Shown here piece by piece: positions 9,013 through 17,264 of a DNA stretch of 42,981 nucleotides (position 1 is the stretch's first letter; each line of letters opens with the position of its first letter). The position numbers were made by a program, and so were the translations under genes. This DNA is from an uncultured cyanobacterium (GTDB taxonomy: Bacteria > Cyanobacteriota > Vampirovibrionia > Gastranaerophilales > Gastranaerophilaceae). A model generated the notes under the pieces. That model did not search any database. It worked only from the letters and a program-made list of their open reading frames with translations, and was not told the DNA's origin. The DNA is taken from contig CABUXT010000020.1 in the NCBI GenBank assembly GCA_902495705.1, positions 1-42,981 on the forward strand, written 5' to 3'.

Positions 9013-9834
9013 ATGATAAATAAAGTTATTGCAAGTAGTGTAAATAGTAATTATCAAAATCAATACCAAACTAAAGCCAAAACATATAACCAAAGTTTTG
9101 GGCATGGTGACGGTGGTTCAAACACTTTGACAAAAAAACAAAAAGCAACTATTTTAGCATCGTCTGCTGCAGGCATGGTTCCTGTTTTGGCAGTGCTTGC
9201 AAAGTTAAAAGGTTTCTCACTAAATCCTGCAAAGATATTTAAAACTTCACCAAAAAATTGGGCAATATTTAAGTATTCACCAAAAGATAAATCAATCCAA
9301 TTTGAAGAAAAAGAAATTATCGCAACAGCTACAGGCTCTGTTGCAGGCGGTTTTGTCGGTGGTTATTTTGTTGATGACAAATCAAACCGCAGAGCTAAAA
9401 AACGTGAAGTGCTTAACCAAATTTTAGGTAACGTTCTTGTTCCGGTTGGTTGTGTCGGATTGGGTTCACGTGTTTATGAAAAATATGCAAACAGGTTGTC
9501 TAATTTGATGCCGCAATTTGGTAGTTCAAAAACTATAGCAAGATTTGCAAATAAAGTTTTGAGAAATATTCCAAATGCAGTAGGTACAATCGCATTTTTG
9601 AGCACAGGTATTTATTTAGGTAATAAAGTTTCTAATTTGATTAATGAAAAACTTTATCATAAAAAAGTTGAAAGAAATATAAAAACAAGTGACTTTGCAC
9701 CTCACGTAGATGATTTGTGTATGGCAACATCTATGATGAATAAAGAATCAGAATTTGGTAGCAAATTGGGAAGAATTATTCCGCTTGCGTTGCTTGTTCC
9801 GGGGTATGAAACAGGCACCGCCCAAGAACATTAG
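9013..9834 (+). CDS. Uncharacterised membrane protein with N-terminal QSFG motif
   Basis: This 273-residue protein is called from the ATG at 9013, because the in-frame TTG at 8995 lacks support and GTGGGAA precedes the ATG. It has a short disordered start ending in QSFGHGDGG, then three to four glycine/alanine-rich hydrophobic stretches (ATILASSAAGMVPVLAVLA; ATATGSVAGGFVGGYFV; ILGNVLVPVGCVGLG; AVGTIAFLSTGIYLG) that could cross a membrane. No known family is recognised. The layout resembles the divergent 7274 gene. Confidence 0.7.
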   Translation: MINKVIASSVNSNYQNQYQTKAKTYNQSFGHGDGGSNTLTKKQKATILASSAAGMVPVLAVLAKLKGFSLNPAKIFKTSPKNWAIFKYSPKDKSIQFEEKEIIATATGSVAGGFVGGYFVDDKSNRRAKKREVLNQILGNVLVPVGCVGLGSRVYEKYANRLSNLMPQFGSSKTIARFANKVLRNIPNAVGTIAFLSTGIYLGNKVSNLINEKLYHKKVERNIKTSDFAPHVDDLCMATSMMNKESEFGSKLGRIIPLALLVPGYETGTAQEH

Positions 9835-9874
9835 TGGTTGGAAAATGACATAGACCTATATGTTTTATTTAATA

Positions 9875-10023
9875 GCGTCATTACGAGGAACATTGACTTG
9901 CAAATGTTATATTGGTTAGCACAAAGTGACGTGGTAATCCACAACAAGATTTGCAGGGGATTACGACGTCGCGCTGTAATGTCTATTATTCCATTTGTAA
10001 AACAAGGCTCCTCGTTGACATGA
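9875..10023. repeat. GTCATTACGAGGAAC repeat (family R4), full copy
   Basis: It starts GCGTCATTACGAGGAAC and ends with the imperfect inverted counterpart GGCTCCTCGTTGACATGAC. A truncated second copy lies at 27371-27453. An apparent 61-codon frame across it is an artefact of the repeat. Confidence 0.75.
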
Positions 10024-10036
10024 CTTTTTTTATTTT

Positions 10037-10104
10037 GTCATTCTGAATAGCAAGAAAATTATGTGTTCATTCTTTACGCAAATTTTCTAAGCTTTCAGAA
10101 TGAC
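10037..10104. repeat. R1 long hairpin repeat (B form)
   Basis: The ends are GTCATTCTGAA and TTCAGAATGAC. Inside, AGAAAATT pairs with AATTTTCT. The whole unit is an imperfect palindrome of 68 bases. Confidence 0.8.
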
Positions 10105-10128
10105 AGTTAAATTTATCGACAAAAAATA

Positions 10129-10151
10129 AAAGACCGAAATCTTCGGTCTTT
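10129..10151 (-). terminator. Terminator after the 63-aa gene
   Basis: The perfect 10-bp stem AAAGACCGAA/TTCGGTCTTT has a 3-base loop, followed on the minus strand by TTTTATTTTTT. It lies 38 bases past the stop at 10189. Confidence 0.9.
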
Positions 10152-10188
10152 AGAAATATGCTTTTATTATGTAAAAAACTTGTTTTTA

Positions 10189-10380
10189 TTACTTTTTAAC
10201 GTCATCTTTGATTACAATCAAATTGTTCATAATTTTCATTGCACAAGTTGGAAGAACAACATGCTCTAGGCCATCAGCGATACCGATAATTTTACCTGCA
10301 CCCAAAACAACTTCTTCACCTTTGTACATGAATTTGTAATCTGTGTCTCTGTCTGAACGAATAGTAATTTTTTCTGCCAT
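10189..10380 (-). CDS. Small uncharacterised 63-aa protein
   Basis: This is a compact, beta-rich small protein (MAEKITIRSDRDTDYKFMYK...). It has a good ribosome site (AAAGGGTG, 7 bases from the ATG) and a strong terminator behind it, so it is a genuine gene. A conserved-looking GxGxxIGIADG stretch lies in the middle, and there is one cysteine (PTCAMKI). I recognise no family. It lies 82 bases downstream of the glycosyltransferase gene and may be transcribed with it. Confidence 0.75.
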   Translation of the reverse strand: MAEKITIRSDRDTDYKFMYKGEEVVLGAGKIIGIADGLEHVVLPTCAMKIMNNLIVIKDDVKK

Positions 10381-10462
10381 TTATTTTCACCCTTTCAATA
10401 CCGGTTACAATAAGGTATTATACTCTATTTTTACAGAAAAATCAAGGATATTTTGCCTTAAT

Positions 10463-11317
10463 TTATTTCTTAATTTTAGCAATAGGAATCAAATCAAATA
10501 GTAAATATAATAAATAATTATCAATTTCTTTAATTTTCAATAATGGTATGTTAAAAAACGAATACGAACATTTTACCAAAGTACGTTCTTTTTTGGTTAA
10601 TTTGAGATTATTTTCATTGAAAAATTCTACCATTTTCTTTTTGGCATAATAGTTATCTTGCTGTTTTTTCTTTGAAGGTTTTTTGACAATAGAATTGTTA
10701 TTTACTCGGTAATAATAATTTGTCCCGTCTACTGTGACAACTTTATTGGCTTTCTTGATTATATTCGGCAACCAAATAACATCTTCAAAATAAACATTTG
10801 GAGTAAATAAATCATCTTGTATCAATTCTTTTCTATATAATTTATTCCAAACGTAACAAATTCTAGGAACAGAACATGCTGAAATTTTATCTTGTAAATC
10901 TGTATAAACTTTTTCGTTAGTATATTTAACTCTATATTTTTGTACACATTTTCTATAGCGAATAATTGATGCAACTACAATATCAGCATCATTATTTTTT
11001 GCAGAATTATACAATTTTTCATAAAAATCTGAATCAATCCAATCATCAGAATCTACAAAACCGATATATTCACCGTTTGCAAATCTCATACCAGTGTTGC
11101 GTGCTGCTGATAAACCTGAATTTTCTTGATTTATTACAACAATTCGTTTATCTTTTTGAGCATATTCTTCTAATATTTTAACAGAAGAATCTTCTGAACC
11201 ATCATTTATACAAATAATTTCAATGTCACTCAAAGTTTGACTAATCAAACTTTCTAAACATTCGCTTAGATATTTTTCGACATTATAAACCGGTACAATA
11301 ATACTAACTTTAGTCAT
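10463..11317 (-). CDS. Family 2 glycosyltransferase (GT-A fold)
   Basis: This 284-residue protein has the GT2 N-terminus VSIIVPVYNVEKYLSECLES, the nucleotide-binding ICINDGSEDSS, SGLSAARNTGM and the metal-binding DSDDW at about residues 90-94. The acceptor-side C-terminal region is Lys-rich and has no membrane helix. It should transfer a sugar from a nucleotide donor to a surface glycan or lipid acceptor at the cytoplasmic side. It begins 24 bases after hisS and is likely co-transcribed, an odd pairing. The specific sugar cannot be inferred. Confidence 0.9.
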   Translation of the reverse strand: MTKVSIIVPVYNVEKYLSECLESLISQTLSDIEIICINDGSEDSSVKILEEYAQKDKRIVVINQENSGLSAARNTGMRFANGEYIGFVDSDDWIDSDFYEKLYNSAKNNDADIVVASIIRYRKCVQKYRVKYTNEKVYTDLQDKISACSVPRICYVWNKLYRKELIQDDLFTPNVYFEDVIWLPNIIKKANKVVTVDGTNYYYRVNNNSIVKKPSKKKQQDNYYAKKKMVEFFNENNLKLTKKERTLVKCSYSFFNIPLLKIKEIDNYLLYLLFDLIPIAKIKK

Positions 11318-11341
11318 TATAAATCCTATATTGTGACAAAA

Positions 11342-12583
11342 TTATAAATCAATCATTTTCAAGCAACTTGCGCGGTCAACGGTGATTTGTTTACCTTCTT
11401 CAAGGTTTTTGATTGAAACTTGGTGTTTCAAAATTTCATCTTCGCCCAAAATAAATGCGTATTTTGCAAGTTTTGCTGCTTTTTCCAATTGTTTTGTGAA
11501 TTTTTTGTTAGTCAAATCAAATTCAACATTCAAACCTTGACTTCTCAATTCTTCTGCCAAAACAAATGCATCGACAGGGAAGTTTGAAACAACGTAACCG
11601 TCAAGTTTTTTGGTTTCTTTTTTAGGAATTAGAGAAATCAATCTTTCCATACCCATCGCAAAACCGATTGCAGGAGTAGGTTCGCCACCTAATTGACCAA
11701 CAAGTCCGTCATATCTTCCACCGCCTGCTACAGCGTTTTGTGAACCTAAATTATTTGATTTGATTTCAAAAACTGTTCTGTTGTAATAATCTAAACCTCT
11801 TACTAACAGTTTGTTTTCTGTATATTTAACACCCATTTTGTCAAGATATAATTTCAATTCGTTGTAGTGTTCCGCACATTCTTCGCAGATAAAATCAGAA
11901 TTGATAATTTCTTGAACTTCAGGTTTTTCAAAAATTTTCTTGCAAGATTCAACTTTGCAGTCCAAAAGTCTTAATGGATTTTTTTCGTAACGGTTTTGGC
12001 AATCTTCGCAAAGTTCGCTCAAATAAGGTTTTAGAACTGCTTTTAATTTATTTTTAAACTCATCTCTACATTTTGGACAGCCAAGAGAATTAATTTCAAC
12101 ATCCAAATCGTTTAGACCAAGTTCTTTCAAAAAGTTCACTGCCATCAAAATAACTTCCGCATCGGCTGTAGGCTGCTTTATACCAAACATTTCAACCCCA
12201 ACTTGGTGGAATTGTCTTTGACGACCGGCTTGAGGTCTTTCGTAACGGAACATTGGACCGTGGTACCAAAGTTTCACCGGTGCAGGTAATCTTGACATAC
12301 CGTTTTCGATATAAGAACGAACAACGCCTGCTGTGTTTTCAGGGCGCAAAGTGATTGAGCGTTCACTTTTTTCAAAAGTGTACATTTCCTTGTTCACAAT
12401 ATCTGTTGTGTCGCCCACACCGCGTGCAAAAAGTTCTGTAACTTCAATAATCGGTGTTCTTATTTCTTTAAATCCATATTTAGAAAAAACTTTTTCCGCT
12501 TTTTCTTCTACAAAATGCCACATATTGATGTCTTGCGGCAAAATGTCTTTTGTTCCTTTTAATACTTTTAAAATCTCAGCCAT
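11342..12583 (-). CDS. hisS: Histidyl-tRNA synthetase
   Basis: This 413-residue class II synthetase has the start LKGTKDILP, motif 2 region ITLRPENTAGVVR, the histidine-binding GLDYYNRTVFE, GGGRYDGLV, motif 3 (AIGFAMGMERL) and a C-terminal anticodon-binding domain. The insertion domain has a CPKC...CEDC...CEEC cysteine set that could hold zinc. It charges tRNA-His. The promoter is consensus (TTGACA, 16 bases, TATAAT) and ends 6 bases before the ATG, with no ribosome site, so hisS mRNA is predicted to be leaderless. Confidence 0.97.
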   Translation of the reverse strand: MAEILKVLKGTKDILPQDINMWHFVEEKAEKVFSKYGFKEIRTPIIEVTELFARGVGDTTDIVNKEMYTFEKSERSITLRPENTAGVVRSYIENGMSRLPAPVKLWYHGPMFRYERPQAGRQRQFHQVGVEMFGIKQPTADAEVILMAVNFLKELGLNDLDVEINSLGCPKCRDEFKNKLKAVLKPYLSELCEDCQNRYEKNPLRLLDCKVESCKKIFEKPEVQEIINSDFICEECAEHYNELKLYLDKMGVKYTENKLLVRGLDYYNRTVFEIKSNNLGSQNAVAGGGRYDGLVGQLGGEPTPAIGFAMGMERLISLIPKKETKKLDGYVVSNFPVDAFVLAEELRSQGLNVEFDLTNKKFTKQLEKAAKLAKYAFILGEDEILKHQVSIKNLEEGKQITVDRASCLKMIDL

Positions 12584-12589
12584 AAAATG

Positions 12590-12617
12590 ATTATATTCTT
12601 TAAAGACTCTTTGTCAA
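12590..12617 (-). promoter_or_regulatory. hisS promoter, leaderless type
   Basis: On the minus strand a perfect TTGACA (12612-12617) and perfect TATAAT (12590-12595) are 16 bases apart. Only 6 bases separate the -10 from the ATG at 12583, so transcription should start at the initiation codon. Confidence 0.85.
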
Positions 12618-12636
12618 AGGGTGGGTGGAAAGATGT

Positions 12637-12788
12637 TTGCCAGAGGGCAAGAGGGCTGGATGGCAGGCTGTTAAAGTTATTGATAATGTAGGTTGAGTTC
12701 GTCAGTTTAACAACGTAACTGTCATTCTGAATAGCAAGAAAATTTTGTGTTCATACTTCACACAAATTTTCTAAGCTTTCAGAATGAC
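12637..12788. repeat. R3 tract and R1 hairpin between hisS and tRNA-Cys
   Basis: 12637-12672 is an R3 tract (GGGCAAGAGGGCTGGATGGC). 12721-12788 is a B-form R1 hairpin with ends GTCATTCTGAA/TTCAGAATGAC. The rest of the gap to 12889 holds nothing else I can name. Confidence 0.75.
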
Positions 12789-12889
12789 AATGACCTATAT
12801 GCTTAATTAGAGGCTATTCCATAACAATGTTTGTAGGTACTCAACTCTTGCTGGTCAACCTGTGTGCTCATTTCAATAAAAAAACAAAA

Positions 12890-12909
12890 ACCGACTTTGG
12901 TAAGTCGGT
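12890..12909 (-). terminator. Terminator of tRNA-Cys
   Basis: The 8-bp stem ACCGACTT/AAGTCGGT has a 4-base loop. It is followed on the minus strand by TTTTTGTTTTTTT, starting about 35 bases past the tRNA 3' end. Confidence 0.9.
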
Positions 12910-12942
12910 GGTCTATATGAAAAATTTTTAATGTTGTAAAAA

Positions 12943-13014
12943 AGGCGACACCCAGATTCGAACTGGGGGATAAAAGCTTTGCAGGCTTCTGCCTTACCAC
13001 TTGGCCATGTCGCC
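12943..13014 (-). tRNA. tRNA-Cys (anticodon GCA)
   Basis: Read on the minus strand, the acceptor stem is GGCGACA/TGTCGCC. The D arm contains GGCCAAGTGGTAAGGC. The anticodon stem GAAGC/GCTTT encloses loop CTGCAAA with anticodon GCA, and the T arm is CCCAG-TTCGAAT-CTGGG. The discriminator base is U, as in other cysteine tRNAs. CCA is not encoded. It has its own promoter and terminator. Confidence 0.95.
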
Positions 13015-13024
13015 GTATGTATAT

Positions 13025-13053
13025 AATATACGCAAGAAAAACTACAATGTCAA
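13025..13053 (-). promoter_or_regulatory. Promoter of tRNA-Cys
   Basis: On the minus strand TTGACA (13048-13053) and TATATT (13025-13030) are separated by 17 bases and end 10 bases before the tRNA 5' end. Confidence 0.85.
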
Positions 13054-13063
13054 GATTTGTAAT

Positions 13064-14311
13064 CTATCTTGAACTTATCATTTTCTCCATCATATTTTTT
13101 GCGGTTTCCAATTGTGTATCGCGTTTAGCTTGGATATCAGCGCGTTTTAGCGGTTGTTCAACATCTGGGTCAATCCCTTGTTTATTGATGTCGTTACCTT
13201 TTGGAGTCAAATATTTTGCAATGGTTAAGTTTAGACCTGTTTCATTCGGCATAGAAATAATTTTTTGTACCATACCTTTGCCATAAGTCCTTGTGCCGAC
13301 AAGTTTGGCTCTATGATAATCTTTCATTGCTCCTGAAAAGATTTCGCTTGCACTTGCGCTTGCGCCATCAACAAGCAATATCACAGGTTTATTTATGCTG
13401 ACATTGTTATCCTGTGCCATAATATCGTAATGATAGCCGTTTCGACCGACAATACTTACAATTTTGCCTTTTTGAATAAATAAATTCGAGATGAATACGG
13501 CATTGGGCAACAATCCGCCTGTATTTCCGCGCAAATCTATAATCAAACCTTCTGTATTATGTGTATTTTCTAAAGCCTCAAGAAATTCATTTGGGGTAGA
13601 ATTACTGATAAAACTTGCGATTTGGATGTAGCCGATATTTTTATCAACAGAACTTTTGACTGTTTTTATAGTAAATTCTTTTCTGATAATTTTTTTCTTA
13701 ATTAGTTCTTTTTTTCTCAAAACATCAATGTTTACAAAGGTATTGACAGGGCCTCTAACCATATTTGAAACATCTGCAAGCGAATGACCGCTGACTTTTT
13801 TATCATCAATCGCCAAAATAATGTCACCGACTTTGAGGTCGGCAAATTGTGCAGGTGTATCATCAATTACGCTGATAATCTTGATTTTACCTGAATCACT
13901 AATGATATTAACTCCAATACCTGATATTTTTGAAGTAATGGAGCTGTTTTGTTCTGCAAAATCTTCTTTTGTCAAAAATCTTGAATATGGGTCGTCCAAA
14001 CTTGCCAACATTGTATCTATTGCAATTTTGGCATCTTCTTCGGTTTTAATTTTTCCGCGATAGCGGTATTTCCATCTTGTCCAAGCTTGTTTGTTGAAAC
14101 TTGGGTCATAATATTCGTTTTTGACAGTTTGCCAAGCTGTATCAAAAAGCTTTTGTGGAGAGACTTGGGAAGTATTTATTTTTTGCTGTTCAACTTCCAA
14201 AAAAGGGTTGTGGTTGTTTAAATAAAATGCATTTGCCGCAAACAAAGTCAGCGCTGCACCAACAAACAAAATTACCGCTTTCACCCTTTTTCTCATAGTT
14301 TTATTTAACAT
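13064..14311 (-). CDS. ctpA: C-terminal processing protease (CtpA, family S41)
   Basis: This 415-residue protein has an N-terminal signal anchor (AVILFVGAALTLFAANAFY), a leading helical domain, a PDZ domain (about 125-205; SGIGVNII...VGDIILAIDDKKV) and the S41 catalytic core. The likely dyad is the first Ser of SASE in DGASASASEIF (about residue 320) and the Lys of TYGKGMVQ 25 residues later, the spacing known for CtpA. It acts outside the cytoplasmic membrane on C-terminal ends of exported proteins. The ATG at 14311 is preferred to the in-frame TTG at 14314. It lies 58 bases behind the HExxH gene. Confidence 0.93.
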   Translation of the reverse strand: MLNKTMRKRVKAVILFVGAALTLFAANAFYLNNHNPFLEVEQQKINTSQVSPQKLFDTAWQTVKNEYYDPSFNKQAWTRWKYRYRGKIKTEEDAKIAIDTMLASLDDPYSRFLTKEDFAEQNSSITSKISGIGVNIISDSGKIKIISVIDDTPAQFADLKVGDIILAIDDKKVSGHSLADVSNMVRGPVNTFVNIDVLRKKELIKKKIIRKEFTIKTVKSSVDKNIGYIQIASFISNSTPNEFLEALENTHNTEGLIIDLRGNTGGLLPNAVFISNLFIQKGKIVSIVGRNGYHYDIMAQDNNVSINKPVILLVDGASASASEIFSGAMKDYHRAKLVGTRTYGKGMVQKIISMPNETGLNLTIAKYLTPKGNDINKQGIDPDVEQPLKRADIQAKRDTQLETAKNMMEKMISSR

Positions 14312-14369
14312 CAAGGATTTTTTATAATCAATATACTTTTTGATAATAAAAAGTATAATTCAAATGTTT

Positions 14370-15056
14370 TTACAAATTGTCAAATCCTGGGGAATATGAT
14401 GGCAAATTTTTGTAGCCTGAATTTTGCATTACGGCTTTTTTGATATATCTGTTTGTGTAATTCCCTTTTTCTAAAAGTTTTTTCAATGTGTTTTCACGCT
14501 TAACCAGAGCAAAACCATCTTGGTCGCTTTCAGGATAAATTTTTAAAATATCATCCCAAACAACGGCTTCCATTGTCCATGCGTAAGTTTCTTCAGCTAA
14601 AGAATTAAATTCATCTTGGTGAAGTGCCTCATGTGATAACAAAGCTGCAATTGCTCCTGCAGGTGCATTTTTGTGTTTGTTACTGATATAGATGTATAAA
14701 TTTTTACCTTTTTTCCAACCTAGGGCGTCAAAACTTGCATATTTTTCGTTAATTTGTCCCAAATCTCTAAACTCGATTTTTACAGGTTTGCCTGACAAGT
14801 TGCTCCCTAAAATTGCATTTCGCGAAAACATACCTTTTGTATTAGTCAGCATATCAAGTGCAACATAAAAAACTTCATCTTTTCCGACATCTTTGTATTT
14901 TGGAGTAATTTGTCTGACATATTCAGGGGTATATTTTGCAGGGTATTGGTGCGGAACTGTTTCTTGCGGAGCTTGTGCAGCAATACTGCTTGTCTGAAGT
15001 ACAAGTGCGATTGCTGATACTATCAATATTTTATTTATAAATTTTTTAACTTCCAT
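14370..15056 (-). CDS. Exported protein with HExxH zinc-protease motif
   Basis: This 228-residue protein has a signal peptide (about 1-27, ending SSIAAQA). Residues 142-146 read HEALH, a zinc-binding HExxH pattern, followed by QDEFNSLAEETYAW, where one of the acidic residues could be the third ligand. The family is not recognised, so the peptidase call rests on this motif alone. GGAGAAGAG before the ATG fixes the start. It lies just upstream of ctpA on the same strand, so both may be part of an envelope protein-processing unit. Confidence 0.75.
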   Translation of the reverse strand: MEVKKFINKILIVSAIALVLQTSSIAAQAPQETVPHQYPAKYTPEYVRQITPKYKDVGKDEVFYVALDMLTNTKGMFSRNAILGSNLSGKPVKIEFRDLGQINEKYASFDALGWKKGKNLYIYISNKHKNAPAGAIAALLSHEALHQDEFNSLAEETYAWTMEAVVWDDILKIYPESDQDGFALVKRENTLKKLLEKGNYTNRYIKKAVMQNSGYKNLPSYSPGFDNL

Positions 15057-15137
15057 TATCTCTTCTCCAATTAAGCCAACATAATAGGTATTATATTAAT
15101 CTTTCAAATAAAATCAAAAGATTTTCGGCTTAACTTA

Positions 15138-16712
15138 TTAATTGTTTACTTTTCTGCTAAGTTTTACCAATTCTGAATACATATATTTATATTCATTTGA
15201 ATCATCAATGCTTTCAGCCTCTGCGATATATTCCAGTGCGGTTTTATAATCTTTTTTAGCCTTATAAAATTCACTCATTTTTGTGTAATATTTTGGATTA
15301 TTCAAATCGTACAAAATTGCGCGTTTCATACACTCGATTGCCTCTTCCAAATCGTCTGTTTTTTCGCGAACTAAAGCCAAATAGTAATAACCTTCCGAAC
15401 AATTTATATCAAGTGAAATTGCATCTTGCGCATAATCTTTTGCTGTATCATAATCGCCTTTTAAGTATGCGGTTTTTGCACCCAAAATATCTCCTAAAAT
15501 ATAATTAGGATTAATTTCTAAAATCTTTTGTGCAAGTTCTAAAGCTTTGTCATAATTTTTTTCTTTGATATAAATTTCTGCCAAATCGCTAAGGTAATTA
15601 AGGTTTTCAGGATTTTTGGCAATCATTTGTGAAATGAGTTCTTCTGCTTTATTAAAAATATTTAATTCAGTATAAATTTTGCTCAAAGAACTTTTTGTAA
15701 AATCATCATCACAACCTTTTTTAATATTTTCTTCCAATATTTTTTGCGCACCTAAAAAGTCTTTATTTTGTGCCATCAACAAGGCTCTTAGTACTCTAGC
15801 TTGTGAATATTCTGGATTGATTTCTAAAATCGCATCAATTTCTTTTTTAGCTTTTAGAAAATCTTTTTTATCAAAATACAAATAACTCAACGCGTAGCGA
15901 TAATCAATGTTTTCAGGATTTATATATAAAGCTTTTTGATAAGCTTTTAGCGCCTCATCACTCCAACCGTTATAAAAATAAGCATTACCTAAATTGTAAT
16001 AGTATTTTGAATTTGATTTATCTAAATTTGCAGCTTTTGAAAAATTCTTGATAGCCTCAATGAAATTCATATTTTCTAAATCAAAAAGTCCTAAATAATT
16101 TAGTGTTTCAGGATTTGTTGAATTTTTGCCGATTTTTGAAAATATTTCTTTTGCTCCGTCAAAATCGTTTTCATCAAATTTAATTCTGCCTTTTAACAAT
16201 AAAACTTCTTCGTCTTCTGAATTACAATCAGCGAGCAATTCTTGAGCTTTTTCTTTTTCACCGTTTGCATAAAAAGCTTTTGCACATTCCAGTTTAACAT
16301 CTGCCGTAAAATATTCGGAATTTCTATAGTTATCAATTTCGCAAAATAATTTTAATTTAACCAAAACTTTGATTAATTCTTTCAAATTTTCGCTGTTTGG
16401 TTCAAGTTCAAATAACTTTTGTGAAAGTTCCAAAACTGCATTAAAATCTCCTTGACGTTCTTTTATTGTTCTGGTCAGTTTGAGGCTATTTATGTGAGAA
16501 GGGTTGATTTGGAGAGCTTTTTCCAAATATTGCATAGCTCTTTGATAATTGTTTAGCAACAAATAAAGTTCGCCAATTTGAGATAAAATTTCAACATTGT
16601 CATTTTCAATTTCCAAAGCTTTATAAAGCATTTCTATTGCAGGTTTGTAATTTTTTGATTCCCTTAGTTCAAATGCTTGTTTAATATATTCAATACTTTG
16701 CGAATTTTCCAT
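15138..16712 (-). CDS. Cytoplasmic TPR-repeat protein
   Basis: This 524-residue protein is made almost wholly of 34-residue TPR units (about 13; for example A-x-x-Y-L-E-K-A-L-Q-I-N-P at 82-94 and AYQKALYINPENIDYRYALS). No signal peptide or other domain is seen. It should be a protein-binding scaffold. It starts 9 bases after the FtsB/DivIC-like gene and probably shares its mRNA, which hints at a cell-envelope or division role, though TPR genes are common in this genome and the link is only positional. Confidence 0.88.
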   Translation of the reverse strand: MENSQSIEYIKQAFELRESKNYKPAIEMLYKALEIENDNVEILSQIGELYLLLNNYQRAMQYLEKALQINPSHINSLKLTRTIKERQGDFNAVLELSQKLFELEPNSENLKELIKVLVKLKLFCEIDNYRNSEYFTADVKLECAKAFYANGEKEKAQELLADCNSEDEEVLLLKGRIKFDENDFDGAKEIFSKIGKNSTNPETLNYLGLFDLENMNFIEAIKNFSKAANLDKSNSKYYYNLGNAYFYNGWSDEALKAYQKALYINPENIDYRYALSYLYFDKKDFLKAKKEIDAILEINPEYSQARVLRALLMAQNKDFLGAQKILEENIKKGCDDDFTKSSLSKIYTELNIFNKAEELISQMIAKNPENLNYLSDLAEIYIKEKNYDKALELAQKILEINPNYILGDILGAKTAYLKGDYDTAKDYAQDAISLDINCSEGYYYLALVREKTDDLEEAIECMKRAILYDLNNPKYYTKMSEFYKAKKDYKTALEYIAEAESIDDSNEYKYMYSELVKLSRKVNN

Positions 16713-16721
16713 AATTTAGCC

Positions 16722-17192
16722 CTATTCTTCTACAACTTCCGGTGGAATATAAATGTTTTCCTGTGCCGGTTCAACTTCTTTTTTATGTTTTTTGAAAGAA
16801 AAACCTTTCAATTTTAACTTTTTCTTTTCTTGTTTTGGTTCTTCAACTTTTTTATTTATTATAACCAAAACCTCGTCTTCTCCAGCCATTTTGAGGTTAT
16901 TTCTTGCTATTCCTTCAAGGCTGTTATCAGATGTGACAACTTTTCTTTCTGTTTTCAAATCTTGATTACGCATTTGTGCTTTTTTCAAAAGATTTTGAAG
17001 AGTAACCATTTTCCCTTGATATGAGATGATTTTACCAACATTTAATATTGCGCCGTAACCAATTTGAATAAGGCAAAAAATCAGCACTATAGTGAAAAAA
17101 GAATAATAAAATCCTGTTTTTCGGCTATGTCTGTTATTCTTTTTTTTATTTTTATTCGTCCGATTTTTGTTTTCTGACTCAGATTGTTCCAT
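16722..17192 (-). CDS. FtsB/DivIC-like septum formation protein
   Basis: This 156-residue protein has a very basic N-terminal tail (Lys/Asn/Arg, about 1-28), one membrane helix (YYSFFTIVLIFCLIQIGYGA), a short coiled coil (about 60-85), and the DivIC/FtsB-type end SLEGIARNNLKMAGEDEVLVI. A charged tail follows. It is expected at the division septum with FtsL and FtsQ. The ATG at 17192 is chosen over the TTG at 17198 because a TATAAT box ends 7 bases before it and there is no ribosome site, suggesting a leaderless mRNA. Confidence 0.82.
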   Translation of the reverse strand: MEQSESENKNRTNKNKKKNNRHSRKTGFYYSFFTIVLIFCLIQIGYGAILNVGKIISYQGKMVTLQNLLKKAQMRNQDLKTERKVVTSDNSLEGIARNNLKMAGEDEVLVIINKKVEEPKQEKKKLKLKGFSFKKHKKEVEPAQENIYIPPEVVEE

Positions 17193-17199
17193 CGCCAAT

Positions 17200-17227
17200 A
17201 TTATATCCCTCTCGACACAATTATAAA
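17200..17227 (-). promoter_or_regulatory. Promoter of ftsB-like gene, leaderless type
   Basis: On the minus strand TTTATA (17222-17227), 16 bases, and perfect TATAAT (17200-17205) end 7 bases before the ATG at 17192. Confidence 0.7.
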
Positions 17228-17264
17228 CAAAATTTTCTTATCATACAAATTTTTATTTATAATT

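Noticed and set aside
9838..10023. 61-codon plus-strand reading frame
   Set aside because: It lies entirely inside the R4 repeat, part of which recurs at 27371-27453 with disrupting changes, and has no ribosome site.
12803..13000. 65-codon minus-strand frame
   Set aside because: It runs through tRNA-Cys and its terminator.
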